Source: Paludibacteraceae bacterium
Lineage (GTDB): Bacteria; Bacteroidota; Bacteroidia; Bacteroidales; Paludibacteraceae
Length of the DNA: 64,000 bases
Reading direction: 5' to 3'
NCBI GenBank assembly: GCA_905234835.1
Contig: CAJOIZ010000018.1
Coordinates: 1 to 64,000, forward strand
The notes beneath the pieces were generated by a model. That model did not search any database. It had not been told where the DNA came from and was given only the letters and a program-made list of their open reading frames with translations. The translations under genes and the position numbers were made by a program. This document shows positions 51,728 through 62,508 of the stretch, piece after piece (the first letter of the stretch is position 1; each line of letters begins with the position of its first letter).

Positions 51728-52366
51728 CTATTTGGTAGGGGATATCATGTGTTGGAGGAGGGGGAGCCAGGTGGAGTCAGAGGTGGCGTGGAGGAGTTGG
51801 AAGCCGAAAGGTCGGGCGGCATCCAAGTTAGCCACAAGGTCGTCAATGTAAAGCGTGTCCTCCGGTTTGATGCCGGTATGGTCAATCACATACTGGAAAG
51901 CAGCCGGGTCGGGCTTGGCGATGTGTATCTCATTGGAGAAGAAAATGCCCGAAGCAAGTTGCAGTTCGGGACAGTTATCGCGTGTCCACTGCACATGCGT
52001 CTCGTTGATATTACTCAGTATATAGAACGGAATACCATGCTCATGCAACTGTCTCAACAACTGCGCCTTCTCCTGCCGGAAAGGCAAGAGCATAGCAAGC
52101 CATGCGTCCAACAACTGCTGCTCAGTCACATCAGGTCTGCACGCCTGCGCAGCCGTATCCAGAAACTGCTCCGTCGTTATCTGTCCGAGCTGATAAAGGT
52201 CAATGAGGCGTGAGTTATGCCCTCCAAGCAGTCCTTCCGCCGTAATAAGTTTCTGCGCCTGCTGCTGTGCATCAGGGTCGCTCTTCAATAATCGTGCGAA
52301 AGCCTGCAAAGAACGTTTGGGGTCGATGTCTATAAGTACGTGACCGAGGTCGAAGAGAAGATTCAT
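51728..52366 (-). CDS. HAD-superfamily hydrolase (YihX-like)
   Basis: 212 residues. Motif I FDLGHVLIDID holds the nucleophile Asp6; motif II is ILSNIN; motif III lysine is in IHIAKPDP; motif IV is LYIDDLVANLDAA. The helical cap lies between motifs I and II (subclass I). It is probably a sugar-phosphate or nucleotide phosphatase; the substrate cannot be told. Confidence 0.88.
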   Translation of the reverse strand: MNLLFDLGHVLIDIDPKRSLQAFARLLKSDPDAQQQAQKLITAEGLLGGHNSRLIDLYQLGQITTEQFLDTAAQACRPDVTEQQLLDAWLAMLLPFRQEKAQLLRQLHEHGIPFYILSNINETHVQWTRDNCPELQLASGIFFSNEIHIAKPDPAAFQYVIDHTGIKPEDTLYIDDLVANLDAARPFGFQLLHATSDSTWLPLLQHMISPTK

Positions 52367-52498
52367 GATAGTTGATAGTTGAAAGTTGAAAGTTGAAAGA
52401 AGTTGAGAGTTTAAAGTTGAAAGTTGAGAGAAGTTGAGAGTTGATAGTTTATAGTTTATTGTTGAAAGTTGAGAGAAGTTTATAGTTTATGGTTGATA
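52367..52498. repeat. Low-complexity GTTGAAA/GTTGAGA heptad tract
   Basis: About 130 bp of degenerate 6-8 bp units (GATAGTT, GTTGAAA, GTTGAGAGAA, TTTATAG) between the acyltransferase and HAD genes. A shorter related tract is at 22528-22558. No coding content. Confidence 0.75.
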
Positions 52499-52499
52499 G

Positions 52500-53351
52500 T
52501 TAGGCAGTGTATTCGTCTTCCCATGTGTTGTGGGTGATGCCGAGCATATTGGTTATCTGCTCACGAGATTCATGAAGCAGTCGCTGCACTTCATCACGAC
52601 GAGGCTTAGATGTATCAGGAAGAATAGGATCACCTATCTCCACCGTTACAAGAGGTACATCCGCGGAAGCGAAGAGGCGGTAGATGCCTGTTCTCGGGCG
52701 GAAGTTAATCGCACACGGAAGTAAAGGCATGTTGTACTTATACGCCATTGAGAAAGCACCTTTGGAAAAGGGTCGTAAGGGTTTGTAATAGTCCCATCTT
52801 GCCGCTTCAGGGAAGATGTGAAAGCGGTACTTGCGTTCGTGGAAGGTATCGAAAGCGGCGTTGAACTTCTTCATTGCCTCGAAATTGTCCTCGGGAATAG
52901 GCACTCCGCCTACAACGTGCAGGAAGTAACTCACACCCGTAGAGAAATTGGGAGCGAACATCGGTATCTTGGTTGTATGCGGGGCGTGCGTGGCAATCAG
53001 TACGGCCGGGCAATCGAGAAAATACACATGGTTGGAAAGTGTGATAAAGCCGTCTTTGAGCAAGGCTTTGTACTTGCGCAACTTGCTTCTGCCATGCACC
53101 TTCATTCCCATACGGACATAGAGGTTGAAGCCCAGGGATATATACAAGATAAAGATGTAAGACCAGAAAATCCGCCACCGGTTATGGAACGAGTCATCAA
53201 GATACGGATAATGCTCATCAATGACTTCCTCATGGGTACGTTTCAGGGGTTTGAGGCGTGCGTGCGGGTCATCCTGCGGGTAGGTTTTTCCGATTTCCGG
53301 CACATAAGTTCCGGGAGTGACTTCCAAAGAGTCGTAACGTATATTAGACAT
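52500..53351 (-). CDS. PlsC-like acyltransferase
   Basis: About 283 residues from the ATG at 53351 (MSNIRYDSLEVTPG). It has one membrane segment (YIFILYISLGFNLYV). The catalytic motif NHVYFLD matches NHx4D, and FPEAARWDYYKPLRPFSKGA corresponds to the FPEG glycerol-phosphate-binding block with Ala for Gly. It probably transfers acyl groups in phospholipid or aminolipid synthesis. A 51-codon upstream open stretch crosses the likely promoter and is rejected. Confidence 0.85.
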   Translation of the reverse strand: MSNIRYDSLEVTPGTYVPEIGKTYPQDDPHARLKPLKRTHEEVIDEHYPYLDDSFHNRWRIFWSYIFILYISLGFNLYVRMGMKVHGRSKLRKYKALLKDGFITLSNHVYFLDCPAVLIATHAPHTTKIPMFAPNFSTGVSYFLHVVGGVPIPEDNFEAMKKFNAAFDTFHERKYRFHIFPEAARWDYYKPLRPFSKGAFSMAYKYNMPLLPCAINFRPRTGIYRLFASADVPLVTVEIGDPILPDTSKPRRDEVQRLLHESREQITNMLGITHNTWEDEYTA

Positions 53352-53369
53352 AGCGGTAAAGTTTTGCGG

Positions 53370-53377
53370 CAAAGGTA
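53370..53377 (-). promoter_or_regulatory. -7 element of the acyltransferase gene
   Basis: CAAAGGTA (TACCTTTG on the minus strand) lies 18 bp before the start; no clear -33 at 19-21 bp. Confidence 0.5.
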
Positions 53378-53547
53378 GTGTTATTTTCGACAATGTGATG
53401 CAAAAAACAAGAAAATGTCCGTGTCGGCATACAGATTGTCTGTTCATCAGACAGCACCCGCGTTCCTCTACCACGGGAAACGGCAGAGAAACGCAGGCGT
53501 CCAATCAGTCCGCATGAAGCGGGAAACGTGGGTATGTAAATCCTTTA

Positions 53548-54594
<1,047 letters not shown>

Positions 54595-54642
54595 TTAGTT
54601 GTTAATTGGCGTTTAGCGAAGATATACTCTTCAAAAACGCAG

Positions 54643-54674
54643 CAAAAATACGGCGAAAAGCAGAGACGAGCAAG
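54643..54674 (-). promoter_or_regulatory. Promoter of gap
   Basis: CAAAAATA at 54643-54650 and CAAG at 54671-54674 with a 20-bp spacer, read on the minus strand. Confidence 0.65.
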
Positions 54675-54782
54675 AATTTTTGAAAAAATAGGCATCAGAT
54701 TTCTTTTTTCGTGCTTAGCGACAGGGTTTTTCGAGGTTGGTTGTTCGGTTGGGGTTTTGTGATGGTACGGTGATGGGTGCTT

Positions 54783-54848
54783 TATCTATCGTATATATAT
54801 CGTGTATCTATCGTATATCTAACGTATATCTATCGTGTATCTATCGTA
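54783..54848. repeat. 11-bp tandem repeat TATCTATCGTR, six units
   Basis: Six gapless 11-bp units with single-base variants, the same repeat as at 2669-2734 and in the same copy number. It lies between the divergent gap and potA promoters. Confidence 0.9.
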
Positions 54849-54856
54849 CCTTCTTA

Positions 54857-54941
54857 CTACGTGTCGGGGACTGCGTGTCGGGGACTACGTGTTGATGAGT
54901 GAATGTTGGGGACTGCGTGTCGGGAGGGAGTGTCGGGGGGT
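54857..54941. repeat. Degenerate 14-bp repeat YRCGTGTCGGGGAC
   Basis: About five imperfect G-rich units follow the 11-bp array, just as a G+C-rich repeat follows the array at 2669-2734. Confidence 0.65.
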
Positions 54942-54964
54942 ATTCGTAAAAAAAAGAGTGGAGT

Positions 54965-54996
54965 ATTGTATAATCATTCGGGAAGCATTACTTTTG
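54965..54996 (+). promoter_or_regulatory. Promoter of the pot operon
   Basis: ATTG at 54965-54968 and TACTTTTG at 54989-54996 with a 20-bp spacer. Confidence 0.75.
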
Positions 54997-55014
54997 CGGC
55001 TTTAATTGCAAAGT

Positions 55015-55068
55015 CTGCCCTCTGAAGGCAGGTCAGAATACGTTTGTATGATTGCAGGAACGTCCTGC
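55015..55068 (+). other. pot leader with two hairpins
   Basis: CTGCC/GGCAG (55015-55031) and GCAGGA-ACG-TCCTGC (55054-55068) lie in the roughly 100-nt potA leader. They could give RNA-level control, but no known riboswitch is recognised. Confidence 0.4.
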
Positions 55069-55102
55069 GTAATGTGAATTTGATACAGTACTCGCACAAG
55101 AG

Positions 55103-56566
55103 ATGAAATCGGATTACATTATTGAAGTGAACCACGTCTCCAAACAGTTTGAAGACGGTCAGTATGCCCTTCGTGACGTAAGTCTGAAAGTGAAGAAGGG
55201 TGAGTTTGTAACGATACTGGGGCCTTCGGGTTGCGGCAAGACGACGTTGCTGCGATGTATAGCAGGTTTCCAGGTGGCGTCAGAGGGTGATATCCTGCTA
55301 AACGGCGAGGACGTGACGGAGATGCCTCCGCACCTTCGTCCTGTGAACACGGTTTTCCAGAAATACGCGCTGTTCCCCCATCTGAACGTGTATGAGAACG
55401 TTGCCTTCGGTTTGACGCTGAAGCACGTGGAGAAGAGCGAAGTGGAACGCAGGGTGAAGCGTGCGCTGAAGATGGTCGCCATGTCGGACTACGAGTTCCG
55501 TCATGTGGACAGTCTGTCAGGCGGTCAGCAGCAGCGTGTCGCCATAGCCCGTGCCATCATCAACGAGCCTGAGGTTCTGCTGTTGGACGAGCCTTTGGCG
55601 GCATTGGACCTGAAGATGCGCAAAGACATGCAACTCGAACTGAAAGAGATGCATAAGAAACTGGGTATCACGTTCATCTACGTGACCCACGACCAGGAAG
55701 AGGCGCTGACACTGAGCGACCGCATCGTGGTGATGCGCGAAGGCAAGATACAGCAGATAGGCACCCCGACAGACATCTACAACGAGCCGCAGAACTGCTT
55801 TGTGGCGGACTTCATCGGCGAGAGCAACATATTGAGCGGCCGTATGATACGCGACCGGCGCGTGCGTTTCTGCGACAAGGAGTTCGACTGCATTGACGAG
55901 GGCTTCGGCGAGAACACGGCAGTGGACGTGGTCATCCGTCCGGAGGACATCTATATCTGGCGCAAGGGCGACGGCATCACACAGCCCGAAGATGTGGACC
56001 CCGACGACCGCGTGCCGAAAGGTAACTTCACGAAGTGGTACGGCGTAGTGGACAGCTGCATCTTCAAGGGCGTGCACTACGAGATGACCATCAAGACAGA
56101 CAACGGGTTCGAGTTCATGGTGCAAGACTACCACGAGTTCCTTCCGGGTACGGAAGTGGGTATGTTAGTCAAGCCCGAAGACATCCAAATCATGAAGAAA
56201 GAGCACTACATCTTCAACTACTTCGAGGGTGAGGTGCTGAAGAACGGCAAGGTGCGTTTCTTAGAGGCAGACTGGGAAGTGAGCGAGGCACAGATTGCTC
56301 CGTTCCATGCGGGCGACAAGGTGCAGGTGCGCGTAGCGTTCCGCGACATCGACCTGCAAGACCACGAGAGCGAAGGTGTGCTGTCAGGCGAAGTGCATTT
56401 CATCCTCTACAAGGGTAACCACTACAACCTGACAATCCGCACCGACGAGGGATACGATATGTATGTCTATACGAACGACATCTGGGACGACGGCGACCGC
56501 GTAGGTATCGTCATCCCGAAAGACAGCATCATACTTGACCAACCCGAAAAGCAGCCGGAGAAATGA
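55103..56566 (+). CDS. potA: Spermidine/putrescine ABC transporter ATPase
   Basis: 487 residues, longer than the usual 360-380. The ATPase domain has Walker [11 protein letters not shown]-loop [10 protein letters not shown], signature [14 protein letters not shown], Walker [13 protein letters not shown] and H-loop THD. The C-terminus carries two TOBE-like copies (about 310-370 and 430-485) that share the pattern YKGxHYxxTIxTDxG. It energises polyamine import. It overlaps potB by 4 bp. Confidence 0.92.
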   Translation: MKSDYIIEVNHVSKQFEDGQYALRDVSLKVKKGEFVTILGPSGCGKTTLLRCIAGFQVASEGDILLNGEDVTEMPPHLRPVNTVFQKYALFPHLNVYENVAFGLTLKHVEKSEVERRVKRALKMVAMSDYEFRHVDSLSGGQQQRVAIARAIINEPEVLLLDEPLAALDLKMRKDMQLELKEMHKKLGITFIYVTHDQEEALTLSDRIVVMREGKIQQIGTPTDIYNEPQNCFVADFIGESNILSGRMIRDRRVRFCDKEFDCIDEGFGENTAVDVVIRPEDIYIWRKGDGITQPEDVDPDDRVPKGNFTKWYGVVDSCIFKGVHYEMTIKTDNGFEFMVQDYHEFLPGTEVGMLVKPEDIQIMKKEHYIFNYFEGEVLKNGKVRFLEADWEVSEAQIAPFHAGDKVQVRVAFRDIDLQDHESEGVLSGEVHFILYKGNHYNLTIRTDEGYDMYVYTNDIWDDGDRVGIVIPKDSIILDQPEKQPEK

Positions 56567-57357
56567 ACCTGTTTCAGAAAAGAAAGAACTGGGCGTGGCC
56601 GTACATCGTGTTCCTTGTGCTGTTAGTGGTGTTGCCGCTGATACTCATCGGCATCTACGCGTTCACGGACATCGAGGGTCACTTCACCATCCGCAACTTC
56701 GTGCAGTTCTTCAACAAGACCGAGGCGGTGAACACGTTCATCTACTCGATAGCTATAGCGCTGATAACGACCATCATCTGTCTGCTGTTGGGCTATCCCG
56801 CGGCATACGTGATGGCTATGCGCTCGTTCCGCACGCCCGCCGTGATGGCACTGCTGTTCATCCTGCCGATGTGGATTAACTTCCTTCTGCGCACAGTAGC
56901 AACGGTAGAGCTGTTCCATATCTTCAACCTGCCTTTGGGTGAAGGCGCGCTGCTGTTCGGCATGAGCTACGACTTCCTGCCGTTCATGATTTATCCTATC
57001 TACAACACGCTGCAGAAGATGGACGTGAGCCTGCTGGAGGCCGCCAAAGACCTGGGCGCGACCCGCTGGCAGACGTTCGTCAAAGTGGTGCTGCCGCTGT
57101 CGATGCCGGGAATATACTCGGGTATCGTGATGGTGTTCATGCCGACGGTCAGCACATTCGCCATCTCTGAACTGCTGACACACAACAAGATAACGCTGTT
57201 CGGTTCGCTCATCCAGCGCAGTTTCGGCGAAGGCGGTATCTTGATGTGGAACTACGGTGCAGCCCTGTCGCTGATAATGCTTGTCATCATAGGCGCCACT
57301 TCGTTCTTCGGACAGAATGACACGGAGTTGGACAACCAGAAAGGAGGCCTCGTATGA
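56563..57357 (+). CDS. potB: Spermidine/putrescine ABC transporter permease PotB
   Basis: 264 residues with six membrane segments. The BPD_transp_1 coupling motif is [25 protein letters not shown] (partly quoted), the EAA loop that contacts the ATPase. Overlaps potA and potC by 4 bp each (ATGA), so translation is coupled. Confidence 0.92.
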   Translation: MNLFQKRKNWAWPYIVFLVLLVVLPLILIGIYAFTDIEGHFTIRNFVQFFNKTEAVNTFIYSIAIALITTIICLLLGYPAAYVMAMRSFRTPAVMALLFILPMWINFLLRTVATVELFHIFNLPLGEGALLFGMSYDFLPFMIYPIYNTLQKMDVSLLEAAKDLGATRWQTFVKVVLPLSMPGIYSGIVMVFMPTVSTFAISELLTHNKITLFGSLIQRSFGEGGILMWNYGAALSLIMLVIIGATSFFGQNDTELDNQKGGLV

Positions 57358-58217
57358 GCAAGAAAACGAACTCATTGTCTATCGAGAAGCGCGGTCTGTG
57401 GTCGCGCCTTGCCGGTCAGGCGTACCTGTGGCTGCTGTTGGTAGTGCTATACGCTCCCATCCTGCTGATTATCATCTTCTCGTTCACCAAGAGCAAGGTG
57501 TTGGGCAACTGGACGGGCTTCACGTTCGGTCTGTACGAGAACCTGCTGACAGGCTACGACTACGATGCGCAGGTGCGTGTGGACCCGAACCTGTACCGCG
57601 CCATCTTCTACACGGGCGTAGTCGCCGTGATAGCCGCAGCTATCTCTACCCTACTCGGGACACTCGCCGCCATCGGCATCTTCAATATGCGGCAGAAAAG
57701 CAGACGGGTAGTGACGGTGATGAACTCCATACCGATGATTAACCCTGATATCCTGACGGGTATCAGCCTGTTCCTTCTGTTCGCGTCGTTGGGCGTGACC
57801 CGCGGATTAGGCACGGTGATCGTGGCACACGTGGTGTTCTGCACACCTTACGTGGTGCTGAGCGTGATGCCTCGCCTACAGAAGATGAACCCCAATATCT
57901 ACGAAGCGGCATTAGACCTCGGCGCTACGCCGCAGCAGGCATTCCGCAAAGTGCTGGTGCCGGAGCTCAAACCCGGCATGATAAGCGGATTCATCCTCAG
58001 TCTGACGCTATCGATTGACGACTTCGGCGTGACGTTTTTCACGAAAGGCAGCGGCGGATTGGAGACACTCTCTACGTTCATCTACGCCGACGCACGCAAA
58101 GGCGGTCTGACACCCGAGCTGCGGCCGCTGTTCTCGCTGATATTCCTGACCATACTTATCCTGCTCGTCATCAGCAACGTGCGGGCATACAGACAGCAAA
58201 ACAAAACCAACAAATAA
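57354..58217 (+). CDS. potC: Spermidine/putrescine ABC transporter permease PotC
   Basis: 287 residues with six membrane segments and the EAA loop YEAALDLGATPQQAFRKVLV. LSLTLSIDDFGVTFFTKG is typical of PotC. Second permease of the importer; potD starts 15 bp after its stop. Confidence 0.92.
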   Translation: MSKKTNSLSIEKRGLWSRLAGQAYLWLLLVVLYAPILLIIIFSFTKSKVLGNWTGFTFGLYENLLTGYDYDAQVRVDPNLYRAIFYTGVVAVIAAAISTLLGTLAAIGIFNMRQKSRRVVTVMNSIPMINPDILTGISLFLLFASLGVTRGLGTVIVAHVVFCTPYVVLSVMPRLQKMNPNIYEAALDLGATPQQAFRKVLVPELKPGMISGFILSLTLSIDDFGVTFFTKGSGGLETLSTFIYADARKGGLTPELRPLFSLIFLTILILLVISNVRAYRQQNKTNK

Positions 58218-58232
58218 CCACTAAACAAATCC

Positions 58233-59561
58233 ATGAAAATGAAAAAAACGGCTTCTTTACTCATTGCACTCCTGTTTGTGTTCACTTCCTATGCCGCTGA
58301 CCGCGAGCATACGCTGAAGATTTACAACTGGGCGGACTATATCGACATCACGAACGTGTTAGAGAAGTTCCCCGACTGGTACCGCCAACAGACCGGCGAA
58401 GAGGTGAACATCATCTACCAGACATTCGACATCAACGAATCGATGCTCACAGAGATAGAAATCGGCAAGGAGGACTATGACGTGGTATGCCCGTCAGAAT
58501 ACATCATCGAGCGTATGCTGCGCAACAACCTGCTGCTGAAGATAGACAAGAACTACGGCGACCTGCCCGACTATACACTGTTAGTGTCTCCGTTCGCGCA
58601 GCGCATGTTCCAAGAGATGGCACCCGAAGGGTCGGGAATCAACGTAGCCGACTACGCAGTAGGCTATATGGGCGGCACGACGGGTATCCTGTACAACCCC
58701 GCCTACGTCAATGCAGACGATATCCGTTCGCTCGGCGGACTGTTGGATCCGAAGTTCGCAGGAAAGGTGTTTATGAAGGACGCCTTCCGCGATGTCTATT
58801 CGGTAGTAGTGCTGTACGTCTATCGCGATGAGATTGCGCGCGGCGAAGTGACCCGCGCCGACCTCGTTGCACACGTGAACGAGGAGCGCATAGCCCGCGT
58901 GGAGAAGTTCCTGACGGATATGAAGAACAACATCGCCGGCTGGGAAGTGGATTTCGGCAAAGAGGAGATGACCAAGGGCAAGACATGGATGAACCTGTCG
59001 TGGTCGGGCGACGCGCAATGGGCGATTGACGAAGCGGCAGAGGTCGGCGTGCAATTGGAATACCTCGTTCCCGAAGAGGGGTCGAACGTATGGTTCGACG
59101 GCTGGGTAATCCCCAAGTACGCGAAGAACACGAAGGCTGCAAGCTACTTCATCAACTATATGTGTATGCCGGAGAACGCCATTCTGAACATGAAGGAGAT
59201 AGGCTACGTGAGTGTTATCGCTTCGCCAGAGATTCTGGAATGGGCTGACGACGAGGAGGCAAACGAAGAGACAGTCGATCTAAGTTACTTCTTCGGCGAA
59301 GGTGCGGAGGCTGTTCACGCCAATCCCGTGCTGTATGCCGACCGTTCGGTCATCGAACGCTGCGCCCTGATGCACGACTGCGGCGACGAGACAGAAGCGA
59401 TGCTGGCAATGTGGAACCGCGTGAAGGGTGACAACCTGAGCAGCGGAATGGTCATCATCATTGTGGTAGTTGTCCTCGCAATCGTTCTGTTCGCCGTCAT
59501 CCAGACAATGAACCGCCGCCGCCAGCGCAACATCCATACCAAAAAACACACCAAAAGATGA
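58233..59561 (+). CDS. potD: Polyamine-binding protein PotD with C-terminal membrane anchor
   Basis: 442 residues. The signal peptide ends near SYAADREH; the mature protein starts with the PotD-typical LKIYNWADYID. The polyamine-binding cleft elements include YDVVCPSEYI and NLSWSGDAQWAI. Unlike ordinary periplasmic binding proteins it ends with a membrane segment (GMVIIIVVVVLAIVLFAVI) and a strongly basic tail (RRRQRNIHTKKHTKR). That predicts anchoring in the inner membrane beside PotBC. Overlaps the TPR gene by 4 bp. Confidence 0.9.
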   Translation: MKMKKTASLLIALLFVFTSYAADREHTLKIYNWADYIDITNVLEKFPDWYRQQTGEEVNIIYQTFDINESMLTEIEIGKEDYDVVCPSEYIIERMLRNNLLLKIDKNYGDLPDYTLLVSPFAQRMFQEMAPEGSGINVADYAVGYMGGTTGILYNPAYVNADDIRSLGGLLDPKFAGKVFMKDAFRDVYSVVVLYVYRDEIARGEVTRADLVAHVNEERIARVEKFLTDMKNNIAGWEVDFGKEEMTKGKTWMNLSWSGDAQWAIDEAAEVGVQLEYLVPEEGSNVWFDGWVIPKYAKNTKAASYFINYMCMPENAILNMKEIGYVSVIASPEILEWADDEEANEETVDLSYFFGEGAEAVHANPVLYADRSVIERCALMHDCGDETEAMLAMWNRVKGDNLSSGMVIIIVVVVLAIVLFAVIQTMNRRRQRNIHTKKHTKR

Positions 59562-62506
59562 GACAACGTTTAGGTATTTTTCTGCTCTGTCTGCTGAGTT
59601 CGGTCAGCGTCATCGGCAGCCCGATGGAGGATGAGTTTTTCGCCCTCCGTTCGCGCTTTCCGTCACGGGATATGGGGTTGAAGGAAGACCTGCAACAGTA
59701 CCTGCGCGACTACCCCTACACGACGTACTACCACGACGCGCAGATGATGATCGGCGTCCTGCAGACCGAGAACAAGCAGTACAAGCAGGCTCTCCGCGCA
59801 TTCAAGAGCGTGGACTGGAAGCAACTGGGGCGTTATGACCAGCCTATGTACTACTTCTATCGCGGCTACGCATTCATGCAGAGCGGCGATGCGGCTGCGG
59901 CACAGACCTGCTTCAAAGTTCTCAAGGAAAGCGAGAACCCCTATACGCTGCAGGGCCGGTACTACTACGCTTACTGCCTGTACAAGGACGGACAGTACAA
60001 CGAGGCACTGCCCGACTTCCTTGTCCTTGAGAAAACGGAGCAATACGGGTCAATCGTGCCCTACTACATCATCCAAATCTACTACGCCAAAGGCAAGTAC
60101 GACGAGGTATGGGAGCGCGCACAGGAATTATTAGAAGAGAACCCCGACAACGCCAATAACGCAGAGGTGTACCGCATCCTCGGCGAGATGTACTACAACA
60201 AGGGCAAGTACGCAAAAGCGACAGAGAATTTCGACAAGTACACCGCTATCCTGAAAAAGAAGAAAAAGAAACTGATGCGCAACGACCTGTACCTGACAGG
60301 TATAGCCTACTACAAACAACAGCGCTATGACGATGCTATCCGTGCGCTTAAGCAGGTCAAGCAGGAGAAAGACTCCGTGTCGGAAAGCACATGCCTGCAT
60401 TTGGGACACGCTTACGTCAAGACCAACCAGTTGGAGAGTGCGCAGTTAGCCTATTCGGCGGCGATGAACTTCGGGCTAAACGACAAGACCCGCGAAGAGG
60501 CGATGTACAACTACGCGCTGACAACCTATCAGAAAAACACGGCATTGGGCGAGAGCGTAACCGCCTTCAACAATTTCCTCAAGGAATATCCCAAGACGGA
60601 CCACGCCACCGAGGTTTATCAGCTTTTAGCTGACGTGTATATGAACACGAAGAACTACCGCGCCGCTTTAGATGCCGTCAATGCCATCCCCAGACAGACG
60701 CAGAAGACGGAACAGGTAAGGCAGTTCCTGCGCTACCAGATAGGTGTGGACGCGTTCCTGCAGGGCAATATGCAGGAGACGGAGAAATGGATGACCGAGG
60801 TGATAACAAACGACAAGAGCGGGTCATCGTACAAGACAGACGCCTACTACTACCGCGCCGAAGCGCGCTACCGCCTGCATCAGTACGAGGACTGCTACAA
60901 CGACCTCAAGGTATTCCGTTCGACTCCGGGCAATCATTCGGGCAATCTTGCCAACGTGGATTACCTGATGGGGTATTCGCTATTCAGCATGAAACAGTAT
61001 TCGGAGGCAGAAGTGGCATTCCGCCGCTACGTCAAGACCACGGACAAGAAACAGAACACCTACGCGGACGCAATGAACCGTATCGGCGACTGCTGCTTCA
61101 ACCGCCGCGCTTTCAAGGACGCGATAGCCGCCTATCAGCCTGTTGCAGAGATGAAGAGCACGGGTGCCGACTATGCGATGTTCCAGACTGGTTACGCCCA
61201 GGGTCTGCTCCGCCATTATGCAGACAAGTCCGCAACGATGGAGCAGTTAGTCGCAGCTTATCCCAAGTCGGACTATGCTGACGACGCGCTCTATGAGATT
61301 GCCCGTGCGAACCTGCAGAACGGCGAAGAGGACAAAGCCATCAACGCCTACAACCGCCTAATCAGCGGTTATCCGAACAGCAGTTATGCACGCAAGGCAT
61401 CGTTAGAGCGAGCGATGGTCTATCGTGACGCCAAGCAATACACGGAGGCGATAGCGGGCTTCAAATCGACTATCGAGCAGTATGCCGGCAGCGAAGAAGC
61501 CTATGCCGCATTGGACGCATTGGAACAAATCTATGTGGAGACCAACAACATATCGGAGTACTTAGCATACGCCAAACAGACGGGCAGAATGAAGAGTAGT
61601 GCTTCGGCTGAAGAAGATTCGCTAACCTACGTAACCGCCGAACTACAGTATATGCTGGGACATTACAAGGAAGCCGCAGCGGGAATGACCACTTATCTGA
61701 GCCGTTTCTGCACAGGCGGAAGATACTGCACAATGGCGACCTACCAAGCGGCAGACTGCTACTACCGTCTCGGCAACCAAGACGAAGCCGTCGAACTCTA
61801 TACGAGCCTGATGGATACACCGGGTAATCCGTATATGGAAGAGTCCTGCACGCGTTTAGCCGAACTGCTGTACGAGAAGAAGTCCTACGCAGAGGCGCGC
61901 AAGTACTTTGTGCAACTGCGCCAACTGACCTCCGAAGAGGAAAAACGGAACACCGCTGACTTGGGCGAGTTGCGCTGCTCGTACTTCCTGAACGATGCAG
62001 AGACCACCGTGGAAACGGCGAGCCGTATGTTAGCCAAGACCAATCTGAACGAGAATGTGCGTGACGAGGCTCTTTACAACCGAGCCAAGGTCTATTACGA
62101 GCAGGGCGAATACGGCAAAGCTGCGGCTGACTTCGCGCCACTGAGCCAGAACGTGCGTGTCGTGACCGGTGCAGAAGCCGCGTATCTATTGGCAGAATGT
62201 TACTACCGCCTCAACGACCTCGACAAGTCGGAGAACGAGATTATGGCGTTTGCAGGCAAGAAGACGCAACACCAGTACTGGTTAGCGAAGAGTCTTATCC
62301 TGCTGTCGGACATCAATGTCAGCCGAGGCGACCTGTTCCAAGCCAAACAGTATCTGCTTTCGCTACAGACCAACTACAAAGCGTATAACGATGACATACA
62401 GCAGACAATTATTGAACGATTGGATGCCATCCAGAAGCAGGAGGATGCGGAATCTTCCGGCGAAACAACGGTAACGGAAGAAAACAACGATAACGAAGAG
62501 GAGTAA
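59558..62506 (+). CDS. Large secreted TPR protein
   Basis: 982 residues with a signal peptide (ending VIGSPMED) and TPR repeats over almost the whole length (for example GKYDEVWERAQELLEENPDN, KGKYAKATENFDKYTAIL, GDCCFNRRAFKDAIAAYQPV). It closes with an acidic tail rich in E and D. Probably periplasmic scaffold, comparable to envelope-assembly TPR proteins. It is translationally coupled to potD and followed 2 bp later by a beta-barrel gene; the functional link to polyamine uptake is unclear. Confidence 0.85.
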   Translation: MRQRLGIFLLCLLSSVSVIGSPMEDEFFALRSRFPSRDMGLKEDLQQYLRDYPYTTYYHDAQMMIGVLQTENKQYKQALRAFKSVDWKQLGRYDQPMYYFYRGYAFMQSGDAAAAQTCFKVLKESENPYTLQGRYYYAYCLYKDGQYNEALPDFLVLEKTEQYGSIVPYYIIQIYYAKGKYDEVWERAQELLEENPDNANNAEVYRILGEMYYNKGKYAKATENFDKYTAILKKKKKKLMRNDLYLTGIAYYKQQRYDDAIRALKQVKQEKDSVSESTCLHLGHAYVKTNQLESAQLAYSAAMNFGLNDKTREEAMYNYALTTYQKNTALGESVTAFNNFLKEYPKTDHATEVYQLLADVYMNTKNYRAALDAVNAIPRQTQKTEQVRQFLRYQIGVDAFLQGNMQETEKWMTEVITNDKSGSSYKTDAYYYRAEARYRLHQYEDCYNDLKVFRSTPGNHSGNLANVDYLMGYSLFSMKQYSEAEVAFRRYVKTTDKKQNTYADAMNRIGDCCFNRRAFKDAIAAYQPVAEMKSTGADYAMFQTGYAQGLLRHYADKSATMEQLVAAYPKSDYADDALYEIARANLQNGEEDKAINAYNRLISGYPNSSYARKASLERAMVYRDAKQYTEAIAGFKSTIEQYAGSEEAYAALDALEQIYVETNNISEYLAYAKQTGRMKSSASAEEDSLTYVTAELQYMLGHYKEAAAGMTTYLSRFCTGGRYCTMATYQAADCYYRLGNQDEAVELYTSLMDTPGNPYMEESCTRLAELLYEKKSYAEARKYFVQLRQLTSEEEKRNTADLGELRCSYFLNDAETTVETASRMLAKTNLNENVRDEALYNRAKVYYEQGEYGKAAADFAPLSQNVRVVTGAEAAYLLAECYYRLNDLDKSENEIMAFAGKKTQHQYWLAKSLILLSDINVSRGDLFQAKQYLLSLQTNYKAYNDDIQQTIIERLDAIQKQEDAESSGETTVTEENNDNEEE

Positions 62507-62508
62507 AC

